From WLMZ01 sp963732585 (lineage in GTDB: Bacteria > Actinomycetota > Acidimicrobiia > Acidimicrobiales > Ilumatobacteraceae): a stretch of DNA of 64,000 nt. This document shows positions 44,055 through 53,490 of the stretch, piece after piece. The DNA is taken from the NCBI GenBank assembly GCA_963732585.1, contig CAVSZY010000004.1, positions 992,001-1,056,000 on the forward strand. Reading direction: 5' to 3'. The position numbers and the translations under genes were made by a program. The notes beneath the pieces were generated by a model that worked only from the letters and a program-made list of their open reading frames with translations, did no database searches and was not told the DNA's origin. The number at the start of each line of letters is the position of its first letter. Within the stretch, counting starts at the first letter, position 1.

Positions 44055-46217
44055 CTAAGATCGAGAGAACTGGACGGTGACGCTTCCGTAGGCGTCAGAG
44101 TCGCTATAACCCCACACCCTGACGTCGAAACTGCCGCCGGAGGAGACGCTGAAACTGCACGACTCGCTGTCACCAGACACGCCGAAGTCGACCGCATCGC
44201 ACACGATGTTGGCCGAAGCGGCAACCTCCAGCACGATGTCCTGCCCATCATTGGCGTAGGCCGTAATCGTGACATAGTCCCCAGTGTCGGCGTAGGCATA
44301 GAACGTTTGGTAGGCATGTTCGGCAAGGTCAAAGGTGGTCTCCGGGGAGCTTGAAGAAATATCCATTGGGCCTGATGGGCCTTCCACCACCTGGAAACCG
44401 AGCGTCACCTCGTTGTCGCTGCCGGGGCCAAGTTCCAACGTGTACTCGCCGACATCGAAGGTGATGCTGCTGTCGCTATTGGTGATCGACGGTCCGGACA
44501 AGTAGTAATCAGTGGTGCCGTCCACCGACATCATCGCAGTTGTGGGTGTTGCGACAGTAAAGGTCAGGCTGCCGCGTTGCAGCTGCTCGAGATCGATTCG
44601 GCCACCCTCCGGAAACGTTGCCGCGGCACGAGCGTCTTCCCCAACACGGATCGTGCCGTCTGGAAGTTCTCGATCTGCGCAGTCGAACATGGCTTCGCTG
44701 TCCCAGTCGGTGCAACTTGGGCGTAACACCAACCGAAGTTTTTGGTCTTCGTCGAATGGGCCGTATGCCCATTGCCATTGCCCATCTTCATTCAACGTGA
44801 CGATGTCCCAGTCGATGTAGCTGTCGCTGTCGGCGCTCTCGGCCGCAACCGAGAAATCCGTGTCGGACGGGACGTCGAGCTCGAACACCTGGTAGGTCTC
44901 ACCCGACTCGGTGTCGAGCGCATCACCGAAGGTTGCCGGTTGTGCGTCATCCAGGAACTCGAGGTCAAGAGCCTCAAGCAGCGTTGGACGATCGATGCGT
45001 TGCGCGACCTGCGTTGCCAGGGAGAGAACCGAAGCAACGAGGCGAACACGCGGCGAACCGTCTTGGTCGGCGGTGAGCAGCACAACTTGGTCGGATTCCA
45101 ATGGCTTGGTCAGTGGCGCATTCTTCAGCGCGCATTTCTCCCAACCCTCCTGCGAAACCTGTAGACAATCGCCGTCGAGCGTCATCGAGACGGGCGCATC
45201 ATCGAAGGACGAGGTGATGTCGAGAGTGAACTCCTTCAACTCGATCGCCCCGTCGCCGCTGTCGGCAGTCACAACCTCATCGAGGTCGAGTTCGACACCT
45301 TCAGAGGTGAGCTCTTCATCGATCCGATCAACGATTTTGTCCAGGCTCTCCTCGAAGACGGAAACGAAGCGAGCCTCTCCTTGGGCCAGCGCTTGCTGCA
45401 GCCCGTCGAGGTCGAGCTCGGCCGCGCTCGTCACCAACAACTCGACGGCCTCTTCGCCAGTGGTTGCAGAACTTGTCTCGCGGTCGACGTCGGCAGCATC
45501 GAAGTCGCCTTCCGGCAGATCGAACGCTTCCGTGAGTAGATCACCGGCGGTGAGCATCGGACTCAGAAACCAACCACCGCCCTCTTTCACCACGATGATC
45601 GAGGTATCGAGATCGTCGGCGAGCTCATCGCCGCTGCCGAACAGCTGCTGTGCGGCGCCCGTCGCGCCGAAATCGGCCGAGATTGTGAACTCCACTCGGG
45701 CAGCATTTTTGGCGAGTTCTGTGGAATCCACCCCGGTAATCTCCAGATCAAAGTTGGCCGCAGCCGCAGAACCACCGAGGTTGAACAGGCCAGATGTCTT
45801 GCCAAACTCGGTAACCGCCTGCAAGAAGTCGACGGCACCCTCGCTCTCAGCGGGAGACACGAATTGAAGTGCGCCGAGGGCATCCTGGGCTTCAATGGCG
45901 ACAACGAGACGCTCAACGACGGCTTCGGGAGATGCCGCCCCACCGCTCGATCCCTCGCGAAGGAACATCGTGTAAGCCGCTCCGCCAGCTGCCGCCAAAC
46001 CGAGGCCGAGGGCGGCCGCTTTGACAACAGTGCCGCGACGACGAGGCGACTGCTCGCTGGTAACAACGGCGTGCGTGTCGTTGTTCCCCGCTTGGAAAGG
46101 GGTACGCGCCGGTTGCGAGGCATCCCAGTGACCCTGCGTTGGAGGTTGTTGTGGAGGCCCAAGGGGAGCTCCCAGCGGCGCAGCATTACCGCGATTGTCG
46201 TTGCCATTGTCAGACAT
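44055..46217 (-). CDS. Large exported membrane-anchored protein of unknown function
   Basis: A 720-residue protein. An N-terminal Pro/Gln-rich cytoplasmic part (PLGAPLGPPQQPPTQGHW) leads through RRRGTVVKAAALGLGLAAAG to one helix and a very acidic extracytoplasmic region. EAVVERLVVAIEAQDALGAL resembles the start of NTF2-like or DUF4878 domains. The C-terminal part is beta-rich (YTLELGPGSDNEVTLGFQVV, SGGSFDVRVWGYSDSDAYGS), like pre-peptidase C-terminal domains. The start overlaps the small membrane protein stop by eight bases. No enzyme motif seen. Confidence 0.65.
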   Translation of the reverse strand: MSDNGNDNRGNAAPLGAPLGPPQQPPTQGHWDASQPARTPFQAGNNDTHAVVTSEQSPRRRGTVVKAAALGLGLAAAGGAAYTMFLREGSSGGAASPEAVVERLVVAIEAQDALGALQFVSPAESEGAVDFLQAVTEFGKTSGLFNLGGSAAAANFDLEITGVDSTELAKNAARVEFTISADFGATGAAQQLFGSGDELADDLDTSIIVVKEGGGWFLSPMLTAGDLLTEAFDLPEGDFDAADVDRETSSATTGEEAVELLVTSAAELDLDGLQQALAQGEARFVSVFEESLDKIVDRIDEELTSEGVELDLDEVVTADSGDGAIELKEFTLDITSSFDDAPVSMTLDGDCLQVSQEGWEKCALKNAPLTKPLESDQVVLLTADQDGSPRVRLVASVLSLATQVAQRIDRPTLLEALDLEFLDDAQPATFGDALDTESGETYQVFELDVPSDTDFSVAAESADSDSYIDWDIVTLNEDGQWQWAYGPFDEDQKLRLVLRPSCTDWDSEAMFDCADRELPDGTIRVGEDARAAATFPEGGRIDLEQLQRGSLTFTVATPTTAMMSVDGTTDYYLSGPSITNSDSSITFDVGEYTLELGPGSDNEVTLGFQVVEGPSGPMDISSSSPETTFDLAEHAYQTFYAYADTGDYVTITAYANDGQDIVLEVAASANIVCDAVDFGVSGDSESCSFSVSSGGSFDVRVWGYSDSDAYGSVTVQFSRS

Positions 46218-46695
46218 CAAGCCCGCCCTTCCTGGGTGTCAAATGTGGGTCTGGGGCCACCAACCGTTGGTGGGTGAGGATCGTTGCCGCCGCGATGAGC
46301 ACACTTCCAGCCAAAAGCGCGCTGGCCCCGATGTGCCAATTGCCGAGGGCAACGACGCGCTGCGCCGACAGGGCGGCGAGCGCGGCAACGGCTAGTACTG
46401 CGAGAGCGTTATGCAACCACGAGACAGCCTTCAGCCGCATCCAGCAGGTCGCGATGACGGCGGCACCGCACAACGGGACACAGGTGAGTGCGGCTCCGGC
46501 GATCGCTGCTGATCGCCCGGGAGCGACCGACGATGATCGCAGCGCGGCGGCCAATTCGCCGCCCCTCAGCGTCGACCCGTTTCCGCCTCGGAGCCATGGA
46601 AGCCACACCGTGCTTACCCAGAAAAGCCCTGCGCACGCGGTGAGGCAGGTAGTCGTGAGGCTTCGCTGAGGCGACTCGAGGTGGTGTGACGACAT
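46210..46695 (-). CDS. Small multi-pass membrane protein
   Basis: A 161-residue protein with four predicted helices (TTTCLTACAGLFWVSTVWL, AAIAGAALTCVPLCGAAVIA, HNALAVLAVAALAALSA, HIGASALLAGSVLIAAATIL), and a short basic C-terminus. The pattern resembles small actinobacterial Trp-associated membrane proteins, but I cannot assign a family. It is second in the operon, 15 bases after the propeller protein gene. Confidence 0.65.
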   Translation of the reverse strand: MSSHHLESPQRSLTTTCLTACAGLFWVSTVWLPWLRGGNGSTLRGGELAAALRSSSVAPGRSAAIAGAALTCVPLCGAAVIATCWMRLKAVSWLHNALAVLAVAALAALSAQRVVALGNWHIGASALLAGSVLIAAATILTHQRLVAPDPHLTPRKGGLDV

Positions 46696-46710
46696 TGAAG
46701 TGGCCTAGAT

Positions 46711-48135
46711 CTAACGATAAAGCGTGAGCTCGGCGTCGCCGTCGCTGCCAGAGGACTCGCTGACGAGCAGCTGGCCATCGAGCAATTCCACGGCGCCGTC
46801 ATAGTCCAGCGACCACATCCTCTTGCCGTCCAACGAGAACGCTTCGACTGTGTCTCCCTCGATCGAAAGCAACCCGTTGTTGCCAGCAGTAATGCCTCCA
46901 TCTGAGCGCATGATTCTTTCGCCGGTGGCAAGGTTGTAGATCTCGGATCCATCATTGGTATAGACGATGACGAATTTGGGTCCCGCTCCGACGAGGTTGA
47001 ACCCGTACCCCTCGGAGTCCCACAGTTGTTCCAGGCCGTTATCGACCGTTTTGAAGGCAGCGACCTCGTCATCGCCGGAGATGATGAGCGTCGATGAGTC
47101 GACTGCCCTCATCGAGTAGATGCTGTCAAACGGCGCATTGTCGGACCAGATTTCTTCCCCTGCCTTATCGAGGAGCGCGAGGTCACCGTTATTTGCGGTG
47201 AGTAAGCGATCGCCGAGAAATACGAAATCGGTGACATCATCATCGATTTCGACCGGGTCGCCCACGGAAGCGAGGCCTGCCCAGCGGTAGCGCTGCACCG
47301 AGTCATTGTCACGCACCGATAGGTCGTCGAGCCCGTAGCGCACACCATCTCGATGTCGAATTCGGTTCATTGATTTGCCCGTGGCGGCGTCGAGCACCTC
47401 GATGCTCGATTCGTCGGACAGAAAGATCTGGTTGTCCTCGACAGTGATGTAATCCGAAACGTCGAGCCGCTCGTTCCACACCTCCTCGCCGTCGCTTCCT
47501 CGCCAGTAGGTGAGCGTTCGGTTCTCGCCGTCAAAAGTGGCTGTCAAGACGTCGTTGGCAATGGCATAGAGACTCGCTCCATCGCCATCTCCGCTATCGA
47601 GGTAACCATCGAGGTTGACGGACCAGCGCTCCTCGCCAGTTGCCGTATCGAGCGAAATAAGATCGGCATTGGCGTAACCGGACACCGCAAACACCGAGGC
47701 GGATGTACCGGCTGCGCCGGCAAACTCGTCGATATCGGCGGTCCAGCGATCTTCTGGCTGTTTTGTTGGAATCGCCAGGTCGTTCGAGGACGACGAGGTT
47801 GACGCATCGCCGCCCCCCAAGACTTTGCTGGCGACGAATATCAGCGCAGCGACTGCCAGGAGTCCGCCGACGATCATCTTGGGTGTTCGCCACGTGGACA
47901 TACGGTCTGGCGAGGAATCGTTGACCTTCTCGTCCCAGGCCGGGCCGACACCGTGAGCCGGTTCCTGTTCGCGGCTATTCAGAGGCGTCGGCGAGCCTAT
48001 GGGAGCCGTGACGCCGGACGGGATTGGAGGAGACGGTGCGACTGACGGGGCTGGGGCTGGCGGCAATGCTGCACCGCAGCCGACGCAAAATGTGTCGTCG
48101 TCATCGTTACCAATACCGCACCGTTCGCAAAACAT
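46711..48135 (-). CDS. Zinc-ribbon, transmembrane, PQQ-like beta-propeller protein
   Basis: A 474-residue single-pass protein, first in the operon. Zinc ribbon CERCGIGNDDDDTFCVGCG (3-21), a Pro-rich linker, one helix (MIVGGLLAVAALIFVASKVL), then a beta-propeller with PQQ-type blades: LISLDTATGEERWSVNLDGY, LTYWRGSDGEEVWNERLDVS, LLDKAGEEIWS and AFSLDGKRMWSLDYDGAVEL, each with the W-x-x-x-L ending. Lack of enzyme cofactor motifs suggests a scaffold role, as in BamB-like propellers. It faces outward. Confidence 0.8.
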   Translation of the reverse strand: MFCERCGIGNDDDDTFCVGCGAALPPAPAPSVAPSPPIPSGVTAPIGSPTPLNSREQEPAHGVGPAWDEKVNDSSPDRMSTWRTPKMIVGGLLAVAALIFVASKVLGGGDASTSSSSNDLAIPTKQPEDRWTADIDEFAGAAGTSASVFAVSGYANADLISLDTATGEERWSVNLDGYLDSGDGDGASLYAIANDVLTATFDGENRTLTYWRGSDGEEVWNERLDVSDYITVEDNQIFLSDESSIEVLDAATGKSMNRIRHRDGVRYGLDDLSVRDNDSVQRYRWAGLASVGDPVEIDDDVTDFVFLGDRLLTANNGDLALLDKAGEEIWSDNAPFDSIYSMRAVDSSTLIISGDDEVAAFKTVDNGLEQLWDSEGYGFNLVGAGPKFVIVYTNDGSEIYNLATGERIMRSDGGITAGNNGLLSIEGDTVEAFSLDGKRMWSLDYDGAVELLDGQLLVSESSGSDGDAELTLYR

Positions 48136-48365
48136 CGTCCGCCCTTCTGTTGTCTCCCAAGTGCTCCGTTTGGGACTATGACGGTGGCATTATTGCACAC
48201 GAGGTGTCCTATTCGCCAATCAAAAACTTGGGCTGGCGGCAAATGCCCGAATGCCGAGTCCAGCATGAATCCCGTGTGACGAGGAATTGTTCAGGATCCT
48301 CAAATCTCTCGATTCCGGTGGTAGCCCAAGGACCCACGCCGCCGCGGCTGGTACGTCGCCGGGCG

Positions 48366-49172
48366 TTACTTCCTGTTGGTCCAGCGAAATACCCGAAGAC
48401 ACAACAGGAATCCAACCGCACACCATGCGCCGAGGACGAGGGCCATGGGACCGTGCTGCCAACTGCCGTCGGGCTCGACAAGTTGGTAAGAGTCGGGCAG
48501 GAATACGCTGCGCATCCCTTGCGCCAGCCATTTCAGCGGAAACACCGAGGCCACCGTTCGCACTCCTGTGGGCAGCTCATCGTAAGGAACGAAGACGCCG
48601 GAGAGGAATTGCAGGGCGACGAAAGGCAGGTTGACGACCGCCGGCGCAGCCTTCGACGAGTTGACCATCGAGCCGACGGTCAGGCCCAACAGGCATGAGG
48701 CGATGAGACCGAGAAACCAGACCCAGGCAAAGGTCAGCAGGCGGCCGCCCGAGGGCAGATCGACATCGTAAAGCGACGCGCCGAGGGCGAACAGGACAAC
48801 GATCTGCAGCAGGCAGACCATCGCCGTCGCGGCGATGGTGGCCACGAAGAACACCGCCTTGGGCATTGGCGTCGACGCCAATCGCTTCAGTACCCCGTTC
48901 TCGCGCTTCACCGCTAGATCGATCGCCATGCCGACGAACCCGGAGGACATGATCGACGAGCCGATGATACCGGCGACGTAGTACTGGCTCTGGTTGACCC
49001 CTGGTCCGACGTCGTCGCCGCTGAAGATCGTGGCGAACAGTAACAGCATGACGATCGGAAACAGAATGCCGAAACCGACCGCCGCCGGATCGCGAAAGGT
49101 CTGCTTGACCTCGAGGGTCGTTGCCTCGCGGGTCATCGACCAGAACGATGGCGCCCGCTCAGCAGGTGTCAT
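48366..49172 (-). CDS. ABC-2 type transporter permease
   Basis: A 268-residue permease with six helices. The N-terminal part (EATTLEVKQTFRDPAAVGFG, then FPIVMLLLFATIFSG) and the ABC-2 signature region AVVNLPFVALQFLSGVFVPYDELPTGV are typical of DrrB-like exporters. The start overlaps the ATPase stop by ATGA (49169-49172). It exports a drug or lipid, not identified. Confidence 0.88.
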   Translation of the reverse strand: MTPAERAPSFWSMTREATTLEVKQTFRDPAAVGFGILFPIVMLLLFATIFSGDDVGPGVNQSQYYVAGIIGSSIMSSGFVGMAIDLAVKRENGVLKRLASTPMPKAVFFVATIAATAMVCLLQIVVLFALGASLYDVDLPSGGRLLTFAWVWFLGLIASCLLGLTVGSMVNSSKAAPAVVNLPFVALQFLSGVFVPYDELPTGVRTVASVFPLKWLAQGMRSVFLPDSYQLVEPDGSWQHGPMALVLGAWCAVGFLLCLRVFRWTNRK

Positions 49173-50008
49173 GAGTCGCCCATCAGCGAGAGATAGACGT
49201 CTTCGAGGCTTGGTCGCACGACGGTGAGGCCGGGCACCTCGCCGCCGAAGCGGGCGGCCAGTTCAGCCACAACCCGGGTCGGCTCAGGCGTTTGCAGTGT
49301 TCGTCGCTCGCCGCTTTCGTCCCAACCGACGGTTGCGTCGCCCTCGGCGCGACCGGCCAACTCGCGCGGCGGCGCCAGGGCAACGAGCCTTCCCTTGACG
49401 AGCACGGCAACGCGATCGGCGAGAGCTTCGGCTTCGTCGAGGTAGTGGGTGGTCAGCAGCACCGTGGTGCCCTCGTCGCGCAGCGAGCGGATGAGCTGCC
49501 AGAACTGACGGCGGGCCTCCGGGTCGAATCCGGTGGTCGGTTCGTCGAGGAACAACAGGTCGGGTCGCCCGACCACGCCGACGGCGACATCGAGGCGGCG
49601 TTGCTGGCCGCCGGACAACTTTCTCACCCGAGCGGTCGCCTTGTCTGTGAGGCCGACCGCGGCGAGGACCTCCTCGGGGTCGCGGGACTTAAGGTAGAAC
49701 CCGGCGTACTGGCGAACGCATTCGCGCACGGTCAGCTCCTCGGGCATCTTTGAGGATTGCAGCACGACGCCGATGCGGGCCCGCCAGGCGGCGGGGTTCG
49801 TGCTCGGATCGACACCGAGCACGGAGACGTCGCCACCGTCGCGTTGGCGGTAGCCCTCGAGGATCTCGACCGTGGTCGACTTGCCGGCGCCGTTCGGGCC
49901 GAGAATCGAGAAGATCTCGCCAGCCTCGACGCTGAGGTCGACCCCGTCGACGGCCGCCAGCGAGCCGTACCGTTTCACTAGCCCTCGAACTTCTACTGCG
50001 GCAGCCAC
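49169..50008 (-). CDS. ABC transporter ATP-binding protein (DrrA-like)
   Basis: A 279-residue ATPase. Walker A LGPNGAGKSTTVEIL, Q-loop VVLQSSKMPEELTV, signature LSGGQQRRLDVAVG, Walker B LLFLDEPTTGFDP and H-loop LLTTHYLDEAEAL are all intact. A C-terminal extension (RTLQTPEPTRVVAELAARFG and LTVVRPSLEDVYLSL) is as in drug-exporter ATPases. Forms a two-gene exporter with the permease. Confidence 0.93.
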   Translation of the reverse strand: MAAAVEVRGLVKRYGSLAAVDGVDLSVEAGEIFSILGPNGAGKSTTVEILEGYRQRDGGDVSVLGVDPSTNPAAWRARIGVVLQSSKMPEELTVRECVRQYAGFYLKSRDPEEVLAAVGLTDKATARVRKLSGGQQRRLDVAVGVVGRPDLLFLDEPTTGFDPEARRQFWQLIRSLRDEGTTVLLTTHYLDEAEALADRVAVLVKGRLVALAPPRELAGRAEGDATVGWDESGERRTLQTPEPTRVVAELAARFGGEVPGLTVVRPSLEDVYLSLMGDS

Positions 50009-50073
50009 TGCTCGACCGTAGCCGCATAATCGACCTGATGGCGCCTGCTATGGGCCGAGCAATGCCGCCGGAA

Positions 50074-51278
50074 TCACCGCGATGCCATCAGTGGTGCGGT
50101 AGGCGTAGTTCCCTGTGGTGACCACCGCGGCATCCAAAAGATCGTCGCCGATTTCTCGAGTAGCCAACGTAGGTGCCGCAGGTCGTGGTCATCGATAGTT
50201 GCCGCCAACTTGACCTCGAGAGCGATGACACGGTGATCAGCCCGCGCGATGATGAGGTCGACCTCGTGCTCACCGCCTCGGGTTCGGAAGTGATGGACTC
50301 GAGCTTCGCCGAGCTGAGCGTAGGTTCGCACCGATGAGGTAACCAGCGACTCGAACAGGTGCCCAAGCAGGGTGACATTTCGGTTGATGTATGGTCCAGG
50401 CTCGATGCCGTCCAACAGCGCGCCGGCATCGGCACCCAGCAGTCGCGCCGCTAACGCGGGATCAACGAGGTGGTGTTTCGCTGGAGTACTTATGCGTGCG
50501 ATCGGGTTGCCCGACGGCGGCCACGCCGGCACCGGTTCGATGATCCATAGCCGTTCGTTGTCGAAGTGGCCGCTGCGTACGCGTCGAGCCAGCGGCGAAG
50601 CGCCGCCGGATTGCGAACGACGCTGCCCACCTCGATGAAGTCTCTATCGACGATACGGTCGACGTAGCCGTCTAGTCGCGCTCTCAGCGCTCGTCCTTGC
50701 GAGGAACGCAGACCCGGAAACCCCGAGCGCACAATCTCGTCGACATAGATCGTCAGAGAGATCTCGGTTGATCTAACCACCGGTAAGCGCGCACCCGAGA
50801 GCAGTTCTGCGAGGCTGACAGTCGGTGTGGTCAGGGCTCGCTCGGCGAGGCTGAGCGGCCGCATCCGGACTGTCACGATTCGCCCGGCGCTCGAATGGGT
50901 GGAGATATCATTGGGCGAAGCAGAGCCCGTGAGCAGGAACGAGCCTGCAGCCGCTCCGTCGTCGACTGCGCGCCGCACAATGTCCCAGGTCTCGGGGATT
51001 CGCTGCCATTCGTCGATAAGCACTGGCCGTTCGGCAATCAATATTCGGTCAGGTTCGGCGGCAACGACTGCGCGTTGGGCCCTTTCTTCTAGGCGGAACA
51101 CCGAGGCAGCGCGGCGGCGGGCAGTCTCCGTTTTGCCGACACCTTTCGCGCCTTCGATCGAGATCGCTGGTACGCCGCCAGATAATTCGTCAAGCTCGCG
51201 ATCGACGACTCGATCGGCGTAGCTTCGATCTTGTCCGGGCAAGCCGACGCGTGAACTCACGGATGCGAGCCCGTGCAT
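50074..51278 (-). pseudogene. DUF4143-type AAA ATPase, internal deletion and frame change
   Basis: Remains of a DUF4143 ATPase. The N-terminal AAA part is intact: VVDRELDELSGGVPAISIEG with Walker A GAKGVGKTE, then ERPVLIDEWQRI and LLTGSASPND. After AALRRWLDAYAAATSTT the sequence jumps to RLWIIEPVPAWPPSGNPIAR in another frame; the junction is near 50556-50565. Complete family members have about 35-40 more residues here, so this is a deletion, not a one-base error. The C-terminal DUF4143 nuclease-like part (GEHEVDLIIARADHRVIALE and VK) is present. Probably inactive. Confidence 0.75.
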
Positions 51279-51299
51279 CCGCGGTGTCAGACTTCAAAT

Positions 51300-51716
51300 A
51301 TGGATGGTTGGACGTGTCCGCGCTGCGAGCGACTGTTTGCTCGCCGCAATCAGGGGCACGACTGTGCGCCGGCGATGACGATGGAGGACTATTGGGATGC
51401 CGATGGTCCGCCACATGAGCGAGCGATCTTCGATGTTGTTGCCGCGTTCGTCGTAACGCTTGGGCCGGTGCATATCGAGCCGGTGTCGGTCGGGCTGTTC
51501 TTCAAGCGCCCGGAGAAGTTCGCCGAGCTGCGACCGATGACGAAGTGGTCGGCGTTGTCGTTTTCACTGGGGCGTCGCGTCAGCCATCGCTGCATCACTC
51601 GCAAGCCATTCGAACAGGGCTCGCGCTGGTTCTATGTCGCCAATCTGCACACGCCGGAAGACTTCGATGACGACCTGCGCGCCTGGATCGCCGAAGCCTA
51701 CGAATCGGCACGCTGA
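51300..51716 (+). CDS. DUF5655-like protein with N-terminal zinc finger
   Basis: A 138-residue protein starting MDGWTCPRCERLFARRNQGH. The CxxC plus later H-x-C (GHDC) suggest a small zinc finger. The C-terminal domain has PHERAIFDVVAAFVVTLGPV, GLFFKRPEKFAEL and the arrangement seen in DUF5655, a fold related to DNA-transport proteins. Function unknown. It is divergent from the DUF4143 gene. Confidence 0.68.
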   Translation: MDGWTCPRCERLFARRNQGHDCAPAMTMEDYWDADGPPHERAIFDVVAAFVVTLGPVHIEPVSVGLFFKRPEKFAELRPMTKWSALSFSLGRRVSHRCITRKPFEQGSRWFYVANLHTPEDFDDDLRAWIAEAYESAR

Positions 51717-51779
51717 ACACCGAACCTGGTGTCTGATTTCCGCTAGTAGTCGTCCGCTGCGCCGTCGTAACATCAGCGC

Positions 51780-52250
51780 ATGATCACCACCGAGTATGTC
51801 CTGAAACCTTTAAGTGCCGCAGCGGGCGACAGGCTGCGAGTGGGCGGAGGTATCACCTATGTCGCCGATTCGAAGCCGGGCTATCCCTGTCGACAGTGCA
51901 TGCGTGACGCCGAGATCGGAGACACGATGCTCCTCGTTTCCTATGATCCGTTCGTGGTCGATTCGCCATACCGCTCGGCCAGTCCGATCTTCATTCATCA
52001 GGCACCGTGTGCACCGCAATCGGACGACGAACTACCCGCCGTTCTAACGATCCGCCAGCTCTCGCTGCGAGCATTTGATACCGAAGCAATGATGCTTGAC
52101 GCAGCCGTCGTACAAGGAGCTGATCTCGACGATGCGCTGCAACGGATGTTCGCAAACGACGACGTTGCTGCGGTTCACGTGCACAACCTGGCGAGGGGCT
52201 GCTGGGCAACCAACGTCGACCGCCGCCGCGAATTTGCGCGGCATTGCTAG
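51780..52250 (+). CDS. DUF1203 family protein
   Basis: A 156-residue protein matching DUF1203 in its characteristic order: PGYPCRQCMRDAEIGDTMLL, SYDPFVVDSPYRSASPIFIH, LSLRAFDTEAMMLDAAVVQG and VAAVHVHNLARGCWATNVDR. The family has no assigned function. Monocistronic. Confidence 0.85.
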   Translation: MITTEYVLKPLSAAAGDRLRVGGGITYVADSKPGYPCRQCMRDAEIGDTMLLVSYDPFVVDSPYRSASPIFIHQAPCAPQSDDELPAVLTIRQLSLRAFDTEAMMLDAAVVQGADLDDALQRMFANDDVAAVHVHNLARGCWATNVDRRREFARHC

Positions 52251-52298
52251 CGTCCCCAGAACGCATTTCATCTATGCCGCAGCGAGTAGGGTCTTTGC

Positions 52299-52740
52299 GT
52301 GCGAAGTGTGAATACGGCGGTCGATCTTTCGAACCCGGTGATCAACGCGCCCTACGGCCCTCCGCAGCAGCACTTCGAGCTCGGTCCCAACGGCACGCCA
52401 ACCGGAATCTTGGTTCCCGGCCGCCGCCCGAGCGAGTCGTTCATCCCCGTCCCGGTCAGTCGTAGAGCCCGAAAGCCCCAACTGGCGCTCACCTTCGAAG
52501 ACAGCGGCGAACGCCGCGAGGTCAACACCTTGGTCAACGACATCCGCCAGGTGGTCGAACTGTGGCGGGCCCGCAACTACCCGGATGCATCGCCGATTTC
52601 GCGCAAGCTGATGCAGCATTGGGCCGACCCAAGCCGCGAGAACCGGGTGCTGTTCTGCCAGCGTGAAGCCGCCGAAACCGCCATTTTATTTGGCGGAAGT
52701 CGCTGGCCGCAAAGGCCACCCCGATTTCCGTACCCGGCGA
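52299..52740 (+). pseudogene. N-terminal fragment of a BPTD_3080-type restriction endonuclease
   Basis: About 145 residues of the start of a large type III-like restriction protein: NPVINAPYGPPQQHFELGPN, TGILVPGRRPSESFIPVPVS, LVNDIRQVVELWRARNYPDA and HWADPSRENRVLFCQREAAE. One T too many in the run 52684-52687 breaks the frame; after it AEVAGRKGHPDFRTR continues. Then all similarity stops near 52740 and the promoter of the HigB gene begins. The other roughly 800 residues are absent. Confidence 0.7.
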
Positions 52741-52765
52741 GGGATCGGCCTGCTCAGCCGAAGGG

Positions 52766-52795
52766 TTGTCGATGGATATTTGCTTCTGCTAATAT
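52766..52795 (+). promoter_or_regulatory. Promoter of the HigB-HigA-HEPN operon
   Basis: TTGTCG (52766-52771) and TAATAT (52790-52795) with 18 bases between them form a good -35/-10 pair. The GTG start at 52803 is seven bases after the -10, so the transcript would begin at the start codon (leaderless). AT-rich compared with the surroundings. Confidence 0.6.
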
Positions 52796-52802
52796 TGCCT
52801 CC

Positions 52803-53177
52803 GTGTGGTCTGCGGAGTTCACAAACGAATTTCACGACTGGTGGCTTCAGCTTGATGCTGCGCAGCAGGAAGCCATCGAATCACGCGTTCAGTTGTTACA
52901 GGAACAAGGCCCAGGTCTTGGTCGTCCAGTGGCCGACACGATTTCCGGCAGTCGTCACGCGAATATGAAGGAACTGCGAGCCGATAAAGGAGGGTCGCTG
53001 CGAGTGCTGTTCGCATTTGATCCGCGCAGGTCGGCGATCTTGCTGATTGGTGGCAACAAGTCTCCGGTCGACACGAGCTCGCCCAATTGGAATGAGTGGT
53101 ACAAGAAGTTCGTGCCTATCGCGGACGACCTGTACGAGCAGTATTTAATTGAGATTCAAGAGGAAGGACTGATTTGA
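52803..53177 (+). CDS. higB: HigB/RelE-type toxin
   Basis: A 124-residue toxin of the phage-derived Gp49-like/HigB branch of the RelE superfamily, presumably an mRNA interferase. VWSAEFTNEFHDWWLQLDAA is the N-terminal helix region. GRPVADTISGSRHANMKELR leads to DKGGSLRVLFAFDPRRSAIL, the L-R-x-x-F-x-F-D-P-x-R-x-A pattern of this branch, then LIGGNKS. The GTG at 52803 follows the promoter directly. The stop overlaps the antitoxin start by one base (TGATG). Confidence 0.85.
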   Translation: MWSAEFTNEFHDWWLQLDAAQQEAIESRVQLLQEQGPGLGRPVADTISGSRHANMKELRADKGGSLRVLFAFDPRRSAILLIGGNKSPVDTSSPNWNEWYKKFVPIADDLYEQYLIEIQEEGLI

Positions 53178-53488
53178 TGGCACGAGGAAATTTCAACGAT
53201 CTGTCTCGGATCGTTCTCGCCGACCCGGAGCGGGCGCGACGCGTTGCTGAGCTCAAGGAAGAAGCGCTTCTCGAAATTCAAGAGTTCAGCCTTGACGAGC
53301 TGCGCCGCAATTTGGGTCTCACGCAGCAAGAGATGGCTGAGCGTCTTGGCATCACCCAGGGAGCAGTGAGCCTCGGCCTGCGTTTCACGGCCACGCTTGA
53401 GCATGTACAGACCTATCTTTCGTCGATGGGTTATGAAATGGAAATTCATGCCATTGGCCATGGGCAGGATGTCATTGTCAAGGTCTAG
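53177..53488 (+). CDS. higA: HigA-type XRE antitoxin
   Basis: A 103-residue antitoxin. N-terminal helix (FNDLSRIVLADPERARRVAE), then an XRE domain: LRRNLGLTQQEMAERLGITQ and GAVSLGLRFTATLEHVQTYL. The final segment (GYEMEIHAIGHGQDVIVKV) is the usual tail of antitoxins paired with this toxin type. Toxin-first gene order and overlap are typical of higBA. It overlaps the next gene, which suggests a three-gene unit. Confidence 0.85.
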   Translation: MARGNFNDLSRIVLADPERARRVAELKEEALLEIQEFSLDELRRNLGLTQQEMAERLGITQGAVSLGLRFTATLEHVQTYLSSMGYEMEIHAIGHGQDVIVKV

Positions 53489-53490
53489 TG

